The notes under the pieces were generated by a model. It did not search any database, was not told the DNA's origin, and saw only the letters and a list, made by a program, of their open reading frames with translations. From Chitinophaga sedimenti (lineage in GTDB: Bacteria > Bacteroidota > Bacteroidia > Chitinophagales > Chitinophagaceae): 64,000 bases of DNA. A program made the translations under genes and the position numbers. Below, in pieces: positions 8,852-20,129 of this stretch; the first letter of the stretch is position 1, and each line of letters starts with the position of its first letter. Location of the stretch: assembly GCF_023156195.1 (NCBI RefSeq), contig NZ_JAKUKA010000001.1, forward strand, positions 124,001-188,000. Reading direction: 5' to 3'.

Positions 8852-9331
8852 ATGGAAGATATCACTATGCTACCAATAAAGAAATATCAATACAGCCCGA
8901 TAGGCACTGCGTTCCAGGCCGTCATTAGCTTTGTGTTTTCGATGGTATTCACATACCATGCGATCAAACAGTCGGAAGGGACTTTCTGGCTCGGTATGGG
9001 CGCAGGATTCTTTTTCTTGTTGTCGATCATGGCATGGCGCGGTGCGCTCAGTTCCAAACCAATACTGATGATTTCGGAAAAAGGCGTTAGTTACAAAGGG
9101 AAATTCTTTCCCTGGAAAGATATTAAATCATACCAGGTAGTGATCGAAGCTGGGAGCACCTCGGCCGACCATTACTTGTCGCTGCGGCTCTATCATGTGA
9201 GAGATGATGTAAATATCGAGCTTAGCAGTTTGGTGCTCGACGGTTACATGGAAGATATTATCGCACCATACGCGCGATTAAATAATGTCCCATGCAGAAG
9301 TGTTCCCAAACGTAAACATCCCTATCAGTAA
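8852..9331 (+). CDS. Small membrane protein, STM3941-like, paralogue of the previous gene
   Basis: A 159-residue protein with two N-terminal membrane segments (about residues 20-38 and 46-63) and a C-terminal beta-rich domain carrying GVSYKGKFFPWKDIKSYQV. It ends with a YARLNNVPCRSV segment. The W-x-D-I-x-x-Y motif and the final VP match the preceding gene, which lies 3 bp upstream. An alternative start at 8867 would remove five residues. Its stop codon overlaps the start of the following small ORF (TAATG). The function is unknown. Confidence 0.65.
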   Translation: MEDITMLPIKKYQYSPIGTAFQAVISFVFSMVFTYHAIKQSEGTFWLGMGAGFFFLLSIMAWRGALSSKPILMISEKGVSYKGKFFPWKDIKSYQVVIEAGSTSADHYLSLRLYHVRDDVNIELSSLVLDGYMEDIIAPYARLNNVPCRSVPKRKHPYQ

Positions 9332-9483
9332 TGCCGGAGACTATTATTTATGCCATCGGCGAGAGAGATAAAAAGCGTTACCTCGCGCTCAGGTTAAAAG
9401 GTAGGGAAATCGGCGACGTTATCTGGCCCGATGATATCGACATTCCTTCTAAGCTGGAAGTGCATTTTGTTCCTTTTGCCTAA
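9331..9483 (+). CDS. 50-residue hypothetical protein
   Basis: A short ORF starting at the ATG that shares its A with the preceding stop codon (TAATG) and ending TAA at 9481-9483. The product begins MPETIIYAIGERDKKRYLAL and is charged and soluble-looking, with a WPDDIDIP segment. The start-stop overlap and normal codon use favour a real translated gene in the same operon. No family is recognised. Confidence 0.45.
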   Translation: MPETIIYAIGERDKKRYLALRLKGREIGDVIWPDDIDIPSKLEVHFVPFA

Positions 9484-9600
9484 ACACACGGTATCCTCAA
9501 AAGACCATTCAAACGTTAATTTTCCCAATCCGCTACCGCATATCCCAACATATTGTATAAATTGCCCCTGTTTTTGTTCGTATAAACAATCAGAGCGGTT

Positions 9601-10607
9601 ATGAAGTTCGGCGCGGCCCGGAGCATTTTTGCTGCATTGGCACTTTCTCTTTTCCCTGTCACTGTTTTCGCCCAGGATTCCGGGCGGGTAAGGTTATTGG
9701 TCAGGGTGTATGAGGATAACGACGGCATCAAGTTCGGTCGTAAAATAGCCGATGGCGGTTATACCAACGGCACCCGCCTCGATGTTTTTACGTCAATAAG
9801 CGCCGCCCTGCGTTCCTGCTGGACAGGCTCGCCCCGGCTTTCGGTGGCAAAGCCATTTATGCCAGCAGCTGGAGCGTTTTCCAGATGATGATTACGCCGC
9901 TAAGCGTGGGTATGCCGGCCTATAAGCCTGTTGATTACCCGTATTCCGGCTCCCTCACCGCTCACCATTCCCTGTACGCTTTCCGCCCCGGTAAAAGGAC
10001 GGCTTTCAAACAGAATGGGTGCTGGGAGTAATGGGGCCGCCTTCGTTTGCGCGACAAACGCAAAACATGATCCACCGGTGGTTCAATTTTACCACCCCCG
10101 CGGCTGGGACTACCAGTACCGTACAGATCTGCTGCTCAATTACAATCTTACTTACGATAAGCAACTCACCAACCTCGAAAGGGGGTCGAAATGCTCGGTG
10201 GCGGGCGTGTGAGCGTTGGTTCCATGATCAACTCGCTCGAAGCGCATGCGCTGCTGCGTACGGGGAATATGTCGCCCTACTTCGATGGACTGCTCGAACA
10301 GTACGCCCACAAAGATCACTCGCAGGTGTATCTCAGCGTGAAGCCTTCCGTTCAATATGTACTCTACAACAGCCTGCTGGAAGGGGGCCTGTTCTCCAAA
10401 GATGTATACGTGGAACCCGAAGTGCGTGAAGCCGCGGGTAACCTGGAACGCCCGCCTATGCGTCGCCTCATGGCCGACGTGGAGCTGTCTGCCGTACTCA
10501 GCCTCAAACGGTTCGCTGTTACTTTCTCGCAAAAGTTCAATACCAAAGACTTCGAAGACCTGCCCGCGCAACATGTCGGCAATATCTCCATATATCTAGG
10601 TTTTTGA
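9601..10607 (+). CDS. LpxR-like (DUF2219) lipid A deacylase / outer-membrane protein (at least four frameshifts)
   Basis: The exported N-terminus (signal peptide, then VRVYEDNDGIKF and DGGYTNGTRLD) matches the LpxR family. These outer-membrane barrels remove an acyl chain from lipid A. In the middle, ITPLSVG, DYPYSGSLTAHHSLYAF and GVMGPPSFARQTQNMIH are typical of the family, and the last frame ends in barrel strands finishing ISIYLGF. The frame changes near 9810, 10012, 10090-10130 and 10185 (next to a run of five G), yet family-like sequence continues through all segments. About 336 residues are expected. I cannot confirm the catalytic residues because of the breaks. Confidence 0.75.
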
Positions 10608-10633
10608 TTTATTGCATATATAACTATAACTTT

Positions 10634-10741
10634 TCCTATAGTGATCCTCTATAGATCCTATATCCATCCTATATGCTCATTCGCTGAAACGTAGGCTGGC
10701 AGGGTAGGTGGATATAGGATCCTTATAGGATCCATATAGGA
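10634..10741. repeat. Large imperfect inverted repeat between convergent genes
   Basis: A 33-base arm at 10634-10666 and its near-complement at 10709-10741 differ at only a few positions. Each arm is itself built from repeats of a unit close to ATCCTATA. A 42-base loop separates the arms. It lies between the ends of the LpxR-like gene (plus) and the TonB-type receptor (minus). It could serve as a bidirectional terminator, though neither side has a clean T-run, or as a repeat element of its own. Confidence 0.7.
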
Positions 10742-10766
10742 TACGTTAAAGAAAAGGCTGTGCGAA

Positions 10767-13144
10767 CTATTCAAATCCTTCTTCTCTTTCTTTCTTTTCG
10801 ATTTTCTGCTGGTTCAACCGGTAATTCAGCGTCAATGTGAGCTGCCGTACGCGCCATTGGAAATCGGAGCGGGAGTACAGGTGTGCGTCGTCCAGCATAA
10901 TGTCGGTAATGGAGCGGCGGCGTCGGGTGTTCAGCAGGTCGCGCACGTTAAAGGTGAGCGTGCCTTTGCCTTTCATAATGTCCTGCGCCAGGCCCAGGTC
11001 TATGGAGTATTGCGATTTGTCCTTTCCCTGCGTGGTGATACGGGGCGCCTGGTAGTTCAGCGACGCCACGGAAGTCCAGGCTCTTAAAGAACGTCATGCG
11101 AGAAGTAGTGCGGTTCGTCATCGTGGTGGTAGAGGCCGTCAGGGGGCCATTGAAGTAACCCCGGGATTCGGCATGGAAGAAATTGGCGCTGGTGTTGAAT
11201 TTCCACCATTGCGTCAGCGTCATCGACAGGTTGAACTCTACGCCAATGTCATCGCGGGTGTCCATATTAATGGGGCGGATGTAAGTAGTATCGCCGTTTT
11301 TACTGGGATCGCTCACACGCTGTACTTCGCCCGTTTTGTGGCGGTAGTACACGCTCGATAGGATAGACCCACCATCCCATTCCAGCAGGTGGCCGGCTTC
11401 CATGGAATGACTGTATTCCGGGTTCAGGTTCGGGTTACCTACAAAGAATACGCGCTGATCGCTGTAGTCAGAGAACGGCGTCAGGTCGCGGAGTTCGGGC
11501 GGTTAATACGGTAGCTGTAACTCAGTTGCAGGGTGTTCGCCTTGTTTAGCTGGTACGATAAACCCGTGCTCGGGAACAGGTTGAAATACTGCCATTTGTT
11601 GGTTTCGTTCGTTTTCAGCAACCCGGTGCGGATATCCGACAACTCGCCGCGAAGGCCCAGCTGGTAAGAGAATTTATTTACCTTATTGCCAAACATCGCG
11701 TATGCCGCATATATCTTCTCGTTATACTCCATGTTGTTATCAAAGGCAGATAACGGGTTCCAGTCGCCATTGCTATTTTGTTCCTCCACTAAAAAATCGT
11801 TCGTTACCTTACGCATCGTCGCTTTCAGGCCGCCTTCCAGTTTGGCGTTCGGGCCAAAGGGATGCACGTAGTCAGTTTGCAGCAACAGCGTTCTTTCCCA
11901 GGTAGGATTATCGGAACGTTGTAACAACGTGGGAGCTCCACCGTTAGGCCCTTGAGTGTAATTCGATTTTTCAATATCGCCGCTGCTTGTCCACTTTACA
12001 TCGGCGGTCCATTCTCTTTTTCCTGCTGATCATATTTTTTGCGGAAGCTCAGCGTGGCTTCTGTATTCTCTTCGCGGGCGTCTTCATCGTTAATGCGCAG
12101 CGTAGCGTTTTTGATTTGTCCATTGCCGTCGAGGTCTTCATAACGCAGGCGGCTTACATTATTTTCTTTACCGCCGGAATATAGTACAGAGCCGGTCAGC
12201 GTAGTGTTGTCGGTCAGGTAATAATCCATGCCCACCATAATATTCGCGCCCAGGTCTTTCCGTTCGCGACGCATACTTTCATTGTAAGCCCAGCTGGTAT
12301 CGGCACTTTCATACGTACGGTACGTGCTGCTCTTACCCGGTCCTTTCCGCTGGTTCACGCCAAAGCTTGAAAAGAGGTTCATCTTTTCATTTCTATAATT
12401 AATGGCATAAGCCGCACCCAGCTGTTGCGGGTAACCCAGTGTACCGGTAAAGTTGCCATTAAAGCCGCGGGTTTTATTTTTCTTGAGGATGATATTAATA
12501 ACGCCTGTTTCCCCGGCCGCATCGAAGCGGGACGAGGGATTGGTCACCACCTCTATCCGGTCGATCATCGCACCCTGCAGGTTGCGCAATGCGTCGGTGC
12601 TTTTAATGCCGGTGAGGGCAGAAGGTTTGCCATCAATAAGGATACGCACGCCCTGGCTGCCACGCAGGGCTACGTTACCGTCCACATCTACCGTTACGGA
12701 AGGCACGTTGGCAAGCACTTCAGATGCGTTAGCGCCAATGTTGCTCACGTCCTGGCTCACGTTATACACGCGTTTGTCCAGGTCCAGTTCCATCAGTTTC
12801 TTTTCGCCCACGATTTCCACCTGCGCCAGTGTTTTAGAGCCGGGTTTCAGCACAATAGCGCCGAGTTGCAGGTCCTTCACCAGGTTAATGTTGATGAATT
12901 TATCTTTATAAGAAAGCAGGCTGATTTTTACAAAATACTTGCCGGGCGCAGCCTTTAATTTAAAGACTCCTTTTTCGTCCGACACGCCCCCGGTTACCTG
13001 GGAGGAGTCCTTACTGCGGAATAATATCGCTGTGCTGAAAGGAACGACAGCGCCTTTTTCATCAGTCGTTTGTCCTGTAATGGTTTGGGCCTTTACGATT
13101 ACCGATAGTTGAAGGAAAAGGATCACTGTTAGAAGTCTGCGCAT
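10767..13144 (-). CDS. TonB-dependent-receptor-like outer-membrane protein (three frameshifts)
   Basis: About 792 residues after repair. The order is signal peptide (MRRLLTVILFLQLSVIVKAQ), a carboxypeptidase-regulatory-like domain (residues 21-105), a plug domain (IGANASEVLANVPSVTVD, then VRILIDGKPSAL and NIILKKNK), and a C-terminal barrel of the OMP_b-brl_3 type. Frame changes occur near 12000, 11490 and 11080, and each downstream segment continues the barrel. No SusD partner or extracytoplasmic sigma factor is adjacent, so its cargo is unknown. Such stand-alone receptors in this phylum often take up metal or peptide ligands. Confidence 0.85.
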
Positions 13145-13223
13145 ACCTGTCTCTGATTAGATACCCGAAAATTACGCAAACATGCGCCGGCAGCCTTTCT
13201 AAACTGGTTGAGCGGTAAATAGA

Positions 13224-13249
13224 AAGGCCCCGCAGGAAAGCGGGGCCTT
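13224..13249 (-). terminator. Rho-independent terminator for the SusCD operon end
   Basis: A perfect 10-bp stem (13224-13233 with 13240-13249) of AAGGCCCCGC type, with a 6-base loop. On the minus strand it is followed by TTTCTATTT. It lies 50 bp after the DUF3472 gene and probably ends the SusC-SusD-lipoprotein transcript. Confidence 0.9.
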
Positions 13250-13299
13250 GTCATGAATGATGTTCTCCGGGAACATTCCGATCACAAAATAAACAGTCT

Positions 13300-14601
13300 T
13301 TACGGTAAGGTGGTCAGGTTCACCGTAGGTGCAGTGCCGGTGGCAGTGCGGGTGAACGGCTGATTGTAGCTTACATAATTCGAAAAGAATCCGCCATTAC
13401 GCAGGTAGAACTTACCGGACTCCAGTCCGCCCGCATAATCGCGGCGCTGGTCTGCCGTAGCAGTCGCATCCGCTGTGAAATTCGCGGTGGTCAGTTCTAC
13501 CCAGGTGCCCGATGTGTTGCGGATCCACTGGTTGCCGTACAATGCTTTACGGCCCTGGTAGCCGTTTACGTCGGAGAAGCATTCGAGGAACGAGTAAATG
13601 CCCGTCAGGTAGGTAACGGTATTAGGCCGCTTCCAGGTTGCGATAAAGCGCCAGGTGGCGGATTCAGGCGTATACACCCACGCAGAAAAATCGGTAGCGC
13701 CCGCACCATCAGGTTTCGCCTGGGTGAGGAAGCGGTAAGTATTGCCCGCAACCCAGTTAAACACCAGGTAGCTTTGTCCGCCGGTGCCTTCGCCGCCAAA
13801 TGAATTATCCGTTACACCGGTGCCTTTGCGCACCAGGCTGGTGGTACCCGTGCCGGGGTCCCATACAGAAAACAGGATGCGGCGTTCGGTCGCGCTGTTC
13901 ACCTGTATGCCAAAATACCCGCCGTTAAAGCCATTGGCCATGTAGTACGAACCAATTTTGTCTTCGCCAATGGGTACGGTCACTTCGCTGTACATCCACT
14001 CGGCAGTGTTGCCGCTGGGAATGGTGTAACCGAGGTGCACCGAGGGCCCTCTTCTTGACCAGTAGTAATTTGCGGCGTCATTGGCATACACCACGTTGTT
14101 CGCGGTGGCCGCGCCGCTGATGATGATGTCCGACACATCGCCGAAGTAGCTGCCGGTTTTGCTTACACCCTGCAGGTCTACTTTAATGTACCCGGCCGCG
14201 CCCACGGTAACGCTGCCAATGGCATGCGTTGCATAACTGCTGCCGGTAATGGTTTTGTTGAATACGGTGCCATTCACCGTTACTTTGATATTGCTGCTGC
14301 CGCTGGGCGCCACTTTGGCGCGGATCGATACATTCAGCGTACCGGTGAGTCCCAACCGGAAATAGACGCTGGTTATGCTGTTGGCGTTGGTCCAGTTACC
14401 CAGACCATTGCCGGTGATCACTTCCGCACCGCCGCTGGCCAGTGTGGTCACAAAGCCGTTGCCGGCCAGGGGCACTGAGTAGCTGGTTGCGGGTGGAACA
14501 ACCGCGGTAGTATCGGGTTTCGCCTGTTCATCACTTTTCTTGCTGCACGAAAACAGTAACGCGCACAGCAACGCTGTGCCGGTTATGAAGGGTATTTTCA
14601 T
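13300..14601 (-). CDS. DUF3472-domain lipoprotein
   Basis: A 433-residue lipoprotein with signal and lipobox ending LLFSCSKK (Cys 19). Residues 40-165 form a beta-rich domain of the DUF5077 type (AGNGFVTTLASGG, VYFRLGLTG). DUF3472 follows (WSRRGPSVHLGY, then SVWDPGTG, LECFSDVNGYQGRKALYGNQWI). Such proteins accompany polysaccharide-utilisation loci and are thought to bind or act on glycans at the cell surface. No catalytic mechanism is established. It is the last gene of the SusCD cluster, 62 bp after the discoidin-like gene, with a terminator behind it. Confidence 0.8.
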   Translation of the reverse strand: MKIPFITGTALLCALLFSCSKKSDEQAKPDTTAVVPPATSYSVPLAGNGFVTTLASGGAEVITGNGLGNWTNANSITSVYFRLGLTGTLNVSIRAKVAPSGSSNIKVTVNGTVFNKTITGSSYATHAIGSVTVGAAGYIKVDLQGVSKTGSYFGDVSDIIISGAATANNVVYANDAANYYWSRRGPSVHLGYTIPSGNTAEWMYSEVTVPIGEDKIGSYYMANGFNGGYFGIQVNSATERRILFSVWDPGTGTTSLVRKGTGVTDNSFGGEGTGGQSYLVFNWVAGNTYRFLTQAKPDGAGATDFSAWVYTPESATWRFIATWKRPNTVTYLTGIYSFLECFSDVNGYQGRKALYGNQWIRNTSGTWVELTTANFTADATATADQRRDYAGGLESGKFYLRNGGFFSNYVSYNQPFTRTATGTAPTVNLTTLP

Positions 14602-14663
14602 TGTTTTTCGTTTAGATAATGAATGATTGCATGTGACCGGAGTTGCCCACGAAAAACATTGTA

Positions 14664-15196
14664 CTATTTTTCTTTGGCGGTAAATACATTGATTTCCGCC
14701 AGGAAGGTATTCGCTGTAGGCCCCGTTAGTGCAGTCATTTTCAGGTAGCGGTAAGCGGTGGCCGATGATACCGCAAAACTCTGGGGCGTTTTAGTCGCGC
14801 CCACAAAGGGTATGCTGTCGCGCAGCATACTCCAGGAAGTGCCGTCATTACTGCCTTCCAGCCGGAAGCGGGTCATGCCGTTGGCATTGTTCTGCCGGGC
14901 TGTAATATCCACCGATACCATTTTGATGGGTGTTTTCATGTCGATGTTCAGCCAGTGCGGGTAACTGGAAGTGATATCGCAATAAGCGGAAGCCAGAACG
15001 TGTTGACGTTGTTGTCCAGCACCAGCGCTGCACCGGCGGTTTCGCAGGTGGTTTCCTGCGTGGAGGCGGTGACGGTCCAGGCGGTACGGTCGGCCGCCGC
15101 AATGGTGGAGCGGTCTTTAAAGGTAACCACATCCGCTTTGCCGCAACCTGCCATACAGGCTGCGGATATCAATATAAAGAGCAGGGAATGTTTCAT
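14664..15196 (-). CDS. Discoidin (F5/8 type C)-like surface lipoprotein (one frameshift)
   Basis: About 177 residues after repair. The signal peptide has a lipobox (SAACMAGCGK). It is followed by a galactose-binding-like domain: DNNVNTFW, PHWLNIDMKTPIKMV, FRLEGSNDGTSW and RYLKMTALTG are the usual discoidin landmarks. The frame changes near 14985-14995, and the expected AYCDITSSYPHW stretch reads in the other frame. Its place directly behind SusD suggests it is an accessory glycan-binding lipoprotein on the outer surface. Confidence 0.75.
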
Positions 15197-15206
15197 GAGA
15201 AAGGCA

Positions 15207-16729
15207 TTAAGGGTTTTGTGTAAGGTTTTTGTTCACCAGGCGCTCGCGGTTCGGGATGAAGTAAATCACCCGGTTATCCGTAGGTTGAATGGTCTGGTTC
15301 ACATTTGTGTTTGGCGTATTGTTCAGCGCATGTGTACCCGGGTAATCGCGTACCAGTGCACGGTTGTTGCGGAACAGGTCGTACGGCCGCTGTCCTTCAA
15401 ATGCAAATTCTAACCTTCGTTCTTCCAATACCACATCCAGTACGGTTTTGCCGGCCGCCGCCACACTAGCCAGCGTGTACAATGCTGTGCGCTTAATCCC
15501 GCCCGCTGACGGATAAGATTCACATCATCCAGCGCCAGTTGCAGTCCGCCACCGCCCGCTTTGGCATTGGCCTCTGCACGGTTCAGGTACATTTCGGCCA
15601 AACGGAGGTATACCGGCGAGCTTAGGTTCGTCAGCCCTTCCTGGTAATTGTATTTGTTGATGTAATACATCGGCGTTTTAGGATTCAACCGGGTATTATA
15701 TTGAATAGTGGTTACCGGCACGGTGTACGGATATGCCAATACACCACCGGTAGTATATGGAGAGATAAAGGCGTGGCGCAGATCGCCGGGGTTTTTATCC
15801 AGCAGCGTGATGTACTGTTGCGATGCATAAATCTCGCCCCAGCCGGTAGCACCCTGGCCGCCCTCGCTGTAGTACATCGAACCGATCGCGCTAAAGTCGC
15901 GGTTCTCTGTTTTAATGTGGCGGATGCAGAAAATGGTTTCCTGGTTATCCTCCGGCACCCCGCGGAAATAGTTGGCGTAAGCATTGCCCCAACAGGACAT
16001 AGCGGTTGGAGGTAATCACCTTGTCCGCGTATTCGATGGCTTTGGCGTTGTCACCTTTGTACAGGTATACGCGGCTGAGCAACGCCAGCGCTACTTCTTT
16101 GGAGGCAAAATTGTTGTTCTTCTGCTCGGTCATCAGTTCCGCTGCTTTCTGCAGGTCGGAGATCACAAAGTCATATACTTCTTTTACGGTGTTACGCGCC
16201 GGGAATTCTTCCCTGGTATCTTCTTTCACGATAGGTACCGCCTCGTTACTGCCGTCGCCCTGCGTATATGGCCGGCCAAACACACGTGCCATATTGAAAT
16301 ACATCATGGCCCGCAGGTACAGGTTTTCTCCTTTCAGCTGGCGCAGCGCCGGGGTAGATTCATCCGGTACAAACGCGATGACGCGGTTGGCGGAGTTGAT
16401 CACGAAGTACGATTGCTGCCACACGTTGTACACGTGGCTCATGTCTACCAGGTGCGTATACCGGTAGGCGTTAGACAAAGCATCGGACGACGCCTGTCCC
16501 TGCGCAATATTATCGCTCGGGTATTCCGACAGGAAGTGGATACTGCGCACGTACGTCGGGTTTTTAATACCGCGTAAGTACCGATGGTGGCTGACTGTAC
16601 ATCGTCTGCATCGTTCAGTGCCTCCGATTCCGATTTGGCGGTGGAGGGTTCAAAATATTTTTTACAGGAAGCCGCACCCAGTAAGAGCGCGCTGCCTATC
16701 AATATGGTAAATAGTTTGTTCGTTTGCAT
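15207..16729 (-). CDS. SusD/RagB-family nutrient-binding lipoprotein (three frameshifts)
   Basis: The surface lipoprotein that forms the lid of the SusC transporter and captures glycan or peptide ligands. The signal peptide has a lipobox (LLLGAASCKK), then TPR-like helices (LRQLKGENLYLRAMMYF), an AVPIVKEDTREEF segment, and the conserved SusD C-terminal elements YLRLAEMYLNRAEAN and VVLEERRLEFAFEGQRPYDL. About 507 residues are expected. Breaks lie near 16570, 16000 and 15490. The start is 11 bp behind the SusC stop on the same strand. Confidence 0.9.
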
Positions 16730-16740
16730 GTTGATAGTTT

Positions 16741-19700
16741 TTAGAATCCAATGCTGACACCTAACATAAATTTCTTGCTGAGCGGGTACTTGGTACTGGA
16801 GTTGCCGTCAGACAGGGTCACTTCCGGATCGGTGCCGGAGAAGTGGGTGGCCGTCATAAGGTTATCGCCGCTCAGGAACACACGCGCCGTATTGATCTTC
16901 GCGCGGCGCAGCAGTTCATTCGGAAAGTCGTAGGCCAGCGTTACGTTGCGCAGGCGGAGGTAACTGCCATCTTCCAGAAAGCGGGAGGAGGGTTCGTTCG
17001 CCGCTTTGTTGCCGCCCAGCAAAGGTTTGGGATGTGTGGCAATGTCGCCAGGTTTGCTCCAGCGGCTCCAGCCATCGGCCAGCACCATCTGGTTGTAGCT
17101 GTCGTACAAGCCGTCGGAATCAAAGAACTGGCGCATGCCATTCATGACATAGTTGCCATAAACGAAGTTCACAAAGGCGCTCAGGCTGATGCCTTTGTAA
17201 GAGAAAGTATTCAGCATACCCCCGGTGAATTTCGGCGCCGAAGAACTGCCGGTATATTGCAACGTTGCAGCGTTGTAAGAGTTGGTATAAGTCAGGTATT
17301 GTTTACCATCGGCATCGGTTACGATCTTTTCCCACAGCGGATCCCCGTTATTGGGATCCACGCCGGCCCAGATGCGCATGTACCATTTGTCCATGTCTTC
17401 ATTCAGTCCAACCGGTTGTGTGCTGCTGGGGGTGGCAAACTTATCGCTGCCATTCAGTTTGGTTACTTTATTGCGGTTCAGGGCCAGGTTAAAGTTGGTT
17501 TCCCATTTAAAATCACCTGCCAGGTTCCGGGTATTTAAGGTGAATTCGACACCCCGGTTGCGGATAGATCCGATGTTTTCCAGCACGCTGCTGTAGCCGC
17601 TGGTCAGCGGTAAGGGCCGGTACATCAGCAGTGACTTTGCACGCTTATCATACACATCCACATTCAGGTTGATACGGTTGAACAAACCCAGGTCGAGGCC
17701 GAGGTTATTGGCCATGATCTTTTCCCAGGTAAGGTCCGGATTGGCTTTTTGTGAAGGGTAGGAACCGGTTTCGCCTGCATAACTCGCGCTCTGGTCGTAC
17801 AGGTAGAGGCCCAGCGCGGAATAGTCGCCGGTGGGGGATTGCCCACGGTGCCATGGCTCACGCGCAGTTTCAAAAAGCTGATCGCGCTGTTTGTCCGCAG
17901 AAAATGCTCCTGGCTTAAAATCCATGATGCGCCTAGTTGATAAAAGCTGCCGCCCGGGTTGTTGTTCCCGAATTTAGAAGATACATCGTGCACAAACGAC
18001 GCCAGCAGGAAATACTTGTTCGCGAAGTTATAATCGCCCTGTACCAGCCATTTCTGGAAGCTATATTCATTACGGCCGCCGGTCGGGGTATTCTTTACTT
18101 CAGTAGCGGTAGACATGGCCGTCATGCCTGCCGGGATGCCACGGCCAGATACACTGTTTACATCATACAGGCGTTTCTCCGCTTCCCACACGCCAAGCAT
18201 GGAGAGGTTGTGATCGCCGAAGTTGTTTTCATACCGCGCGCGGTTGGACGTAAGCAACGTACTGGTGAAGTCAATATCGTTGTACAGCGCGCCCAGGTCG
18301 GCGGTACCTTCTTTCGTACGGCGATCATAATAACTCATGTCTTTCCCGTTTTCGATCAACGTACGGTTGTAAGACGAAATGGTAAAGTGTTTGGTGATCG
18401 CGTAATCGAGATTGAGGTCGCCGTTCATGGCAAAGCTGCGGCCGTTGCTCTGGTTATACTGGAGCGAGTACAGGAAGTTATGCTGCTCCCTGCCCAGCCA
18501 GCCGCCATTGCCCGCGAATCGCACACTGCCGTCGGCATTGTAGGGATTGTCCCAGGGAAGGTTGGTGTAGGCGCCATACAAGGTGCTGCTGTGGTGGTTG
18601 TAGTTTTTGGTGTAGATGCCATTGAGCAGAACTGCCATCTTGAGTTTGTCGGTCAGTTTGTGCTCAAGGTTGGCGCGGAAGTTATAGGCATTGCGGCTGT
18701 TCTGCAGCAATACCCCTTCTTCCTTATAGAAGTTGCCCGATACGTAAAACTGCGTTTTCTCCGACCCGCCGCTGGCAGACAGCGTATAATTCTGCACCAT
18801 GGCGTTGCGCGTGGCCACATCGAACCAGTCGGTATTGTTCTTTAATACGCTGTCGGGACGGGTGGTAAACGTTTGCTGGTAATCGTACAACTGCTGCGAA
18901 TTCATCAACTTAAACTTGCCATTGGTGGCCTTGTTAAAGCCGGTGGAAGCCGTGGCGTTGATTTGTGTTTTACCCGCTTTACCCGTTTTAGTGGTGATGA
19001 TGATCACGCCATTGGCCGCACGGGAACCGTATAAACCGGTAGCCGCCGCATCTTTCAGAATAGTGATAGATGCTACATCTGTCGGATTGTAAGTACCGCC
19101 GATGTTACCGTCCACCACGATCAGGGGCGAACTGCCCGCGGAGATGGTGCTTTGTCCGCGCACCTGTATGCTGGCGGCCACGGTAGGATCGCCGGATGCT
19201 CCGGATACGACCACGCCTGCCGCTTTACCCTGCAACATATTGGATACATTGTTGGAGGTCACATCCCGTAGTTGGTCGCCGGATACAGTGCTCACGGCGC
19301 TGGAGAGGTACTTTACGTTTTTGGTGGAGTAGCCAACCACGGTTACCCCTTCCATATCTTTACTGAATGACCTGAGCTGGAAGTTAAGGGTGGTTTTGCC
19401 TTTTACGGGCGCTTCCTGCGATGCAAAGCCGATGTAGGAGATTTCAAGGACGGTGCTTTCGGGGATGTTAGAAAGACTGTACCACCCGTCGGAGTTGGTG
19501 GTGGTGCCGCGACCGGTGCCCTTTATCTTAATGGATACACCCGGCAGCGGCTGTCCCGCTTCGTCGGTAATACGGCCACTGATGTTGACGTCGGAGGTAT
19601 CCGCGGCATTTTGCTTGTATACTTTACGCGAAATGACGATCACATTGTTCTCGATGCTGTAATCGAGTGCCTGTTTGTTCAGCACATCGTTCAGGAATGT

Positions 19701-20051
19701 TTCCATGGGCTCGTTCACGGCGCTCACCGTTACATTTCCCTTATCGCGCACCAGTGTACGGTTATAGAAGAAAACGAATCCCGTCTGTTTTCTTACGGCG
19801 TCCAGCACTTTGGACAGTGGCACGTTGTTACCTGAAAAAGTAACGTGCTGCGACCATCCCTTGGCGGTTACGTGCATGCAGGCAACGAGCATAATAAGTG
19901 TGATCAGTTTCATTGTTCTCAGCAGTGTTTGCAGCCGCCGGCGCCACGAGCGTTGATGTGCCGGCAGGTGTTGTTTTTCAGATCTTGTGGTGGACCAGGC
20001 CGTCCGTACAGGGGCATGCCGGTCCTGCTTACAAAAAGTGGAAAAGTTCAT
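16741..20051 (-). CDS. SusC/RagA TonB-linked outer-membrane transporter with STN signalling domain (one frameshift)
   Basis: About 1,104 residues. A basic leader (residues 1-46) precedes the membrane-targeting segment at 47-68. An STN domain follows (about 80-143, VPLSKVLDAVRKQTGFVFFY), then a carboxypeptidase-regulatory-like domain (about 155-235), the plug with GLYGSRAANGVIIITTK, and the barrel. Import is driven by TonB. The STN domain marks transporters that also signal to a FecR anti-sigma factor, and FecR and a sigma factor lie immediately upstream. The break is at a run of five G at 17833-17837 (plus strand); one more base restores GNPPTGDYSALG. The gene is followed by SusD. Confidence 0.92.
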
Positions 20052-20129
20052 ACTTTTGTAATGGTTTAAGGTTAATGGAATAAGAAATTGTCCTGGAAGA
20101 CTTTTTTAGAAATTGGCCGGAACCGTTTC

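Noticed and set aside
17937..18845. 302-residue open frame opposite to SusC
   Set aside because: It mirrors the codon structure of the SusC gene on the other strand, has no recognisable domain and no promoter.
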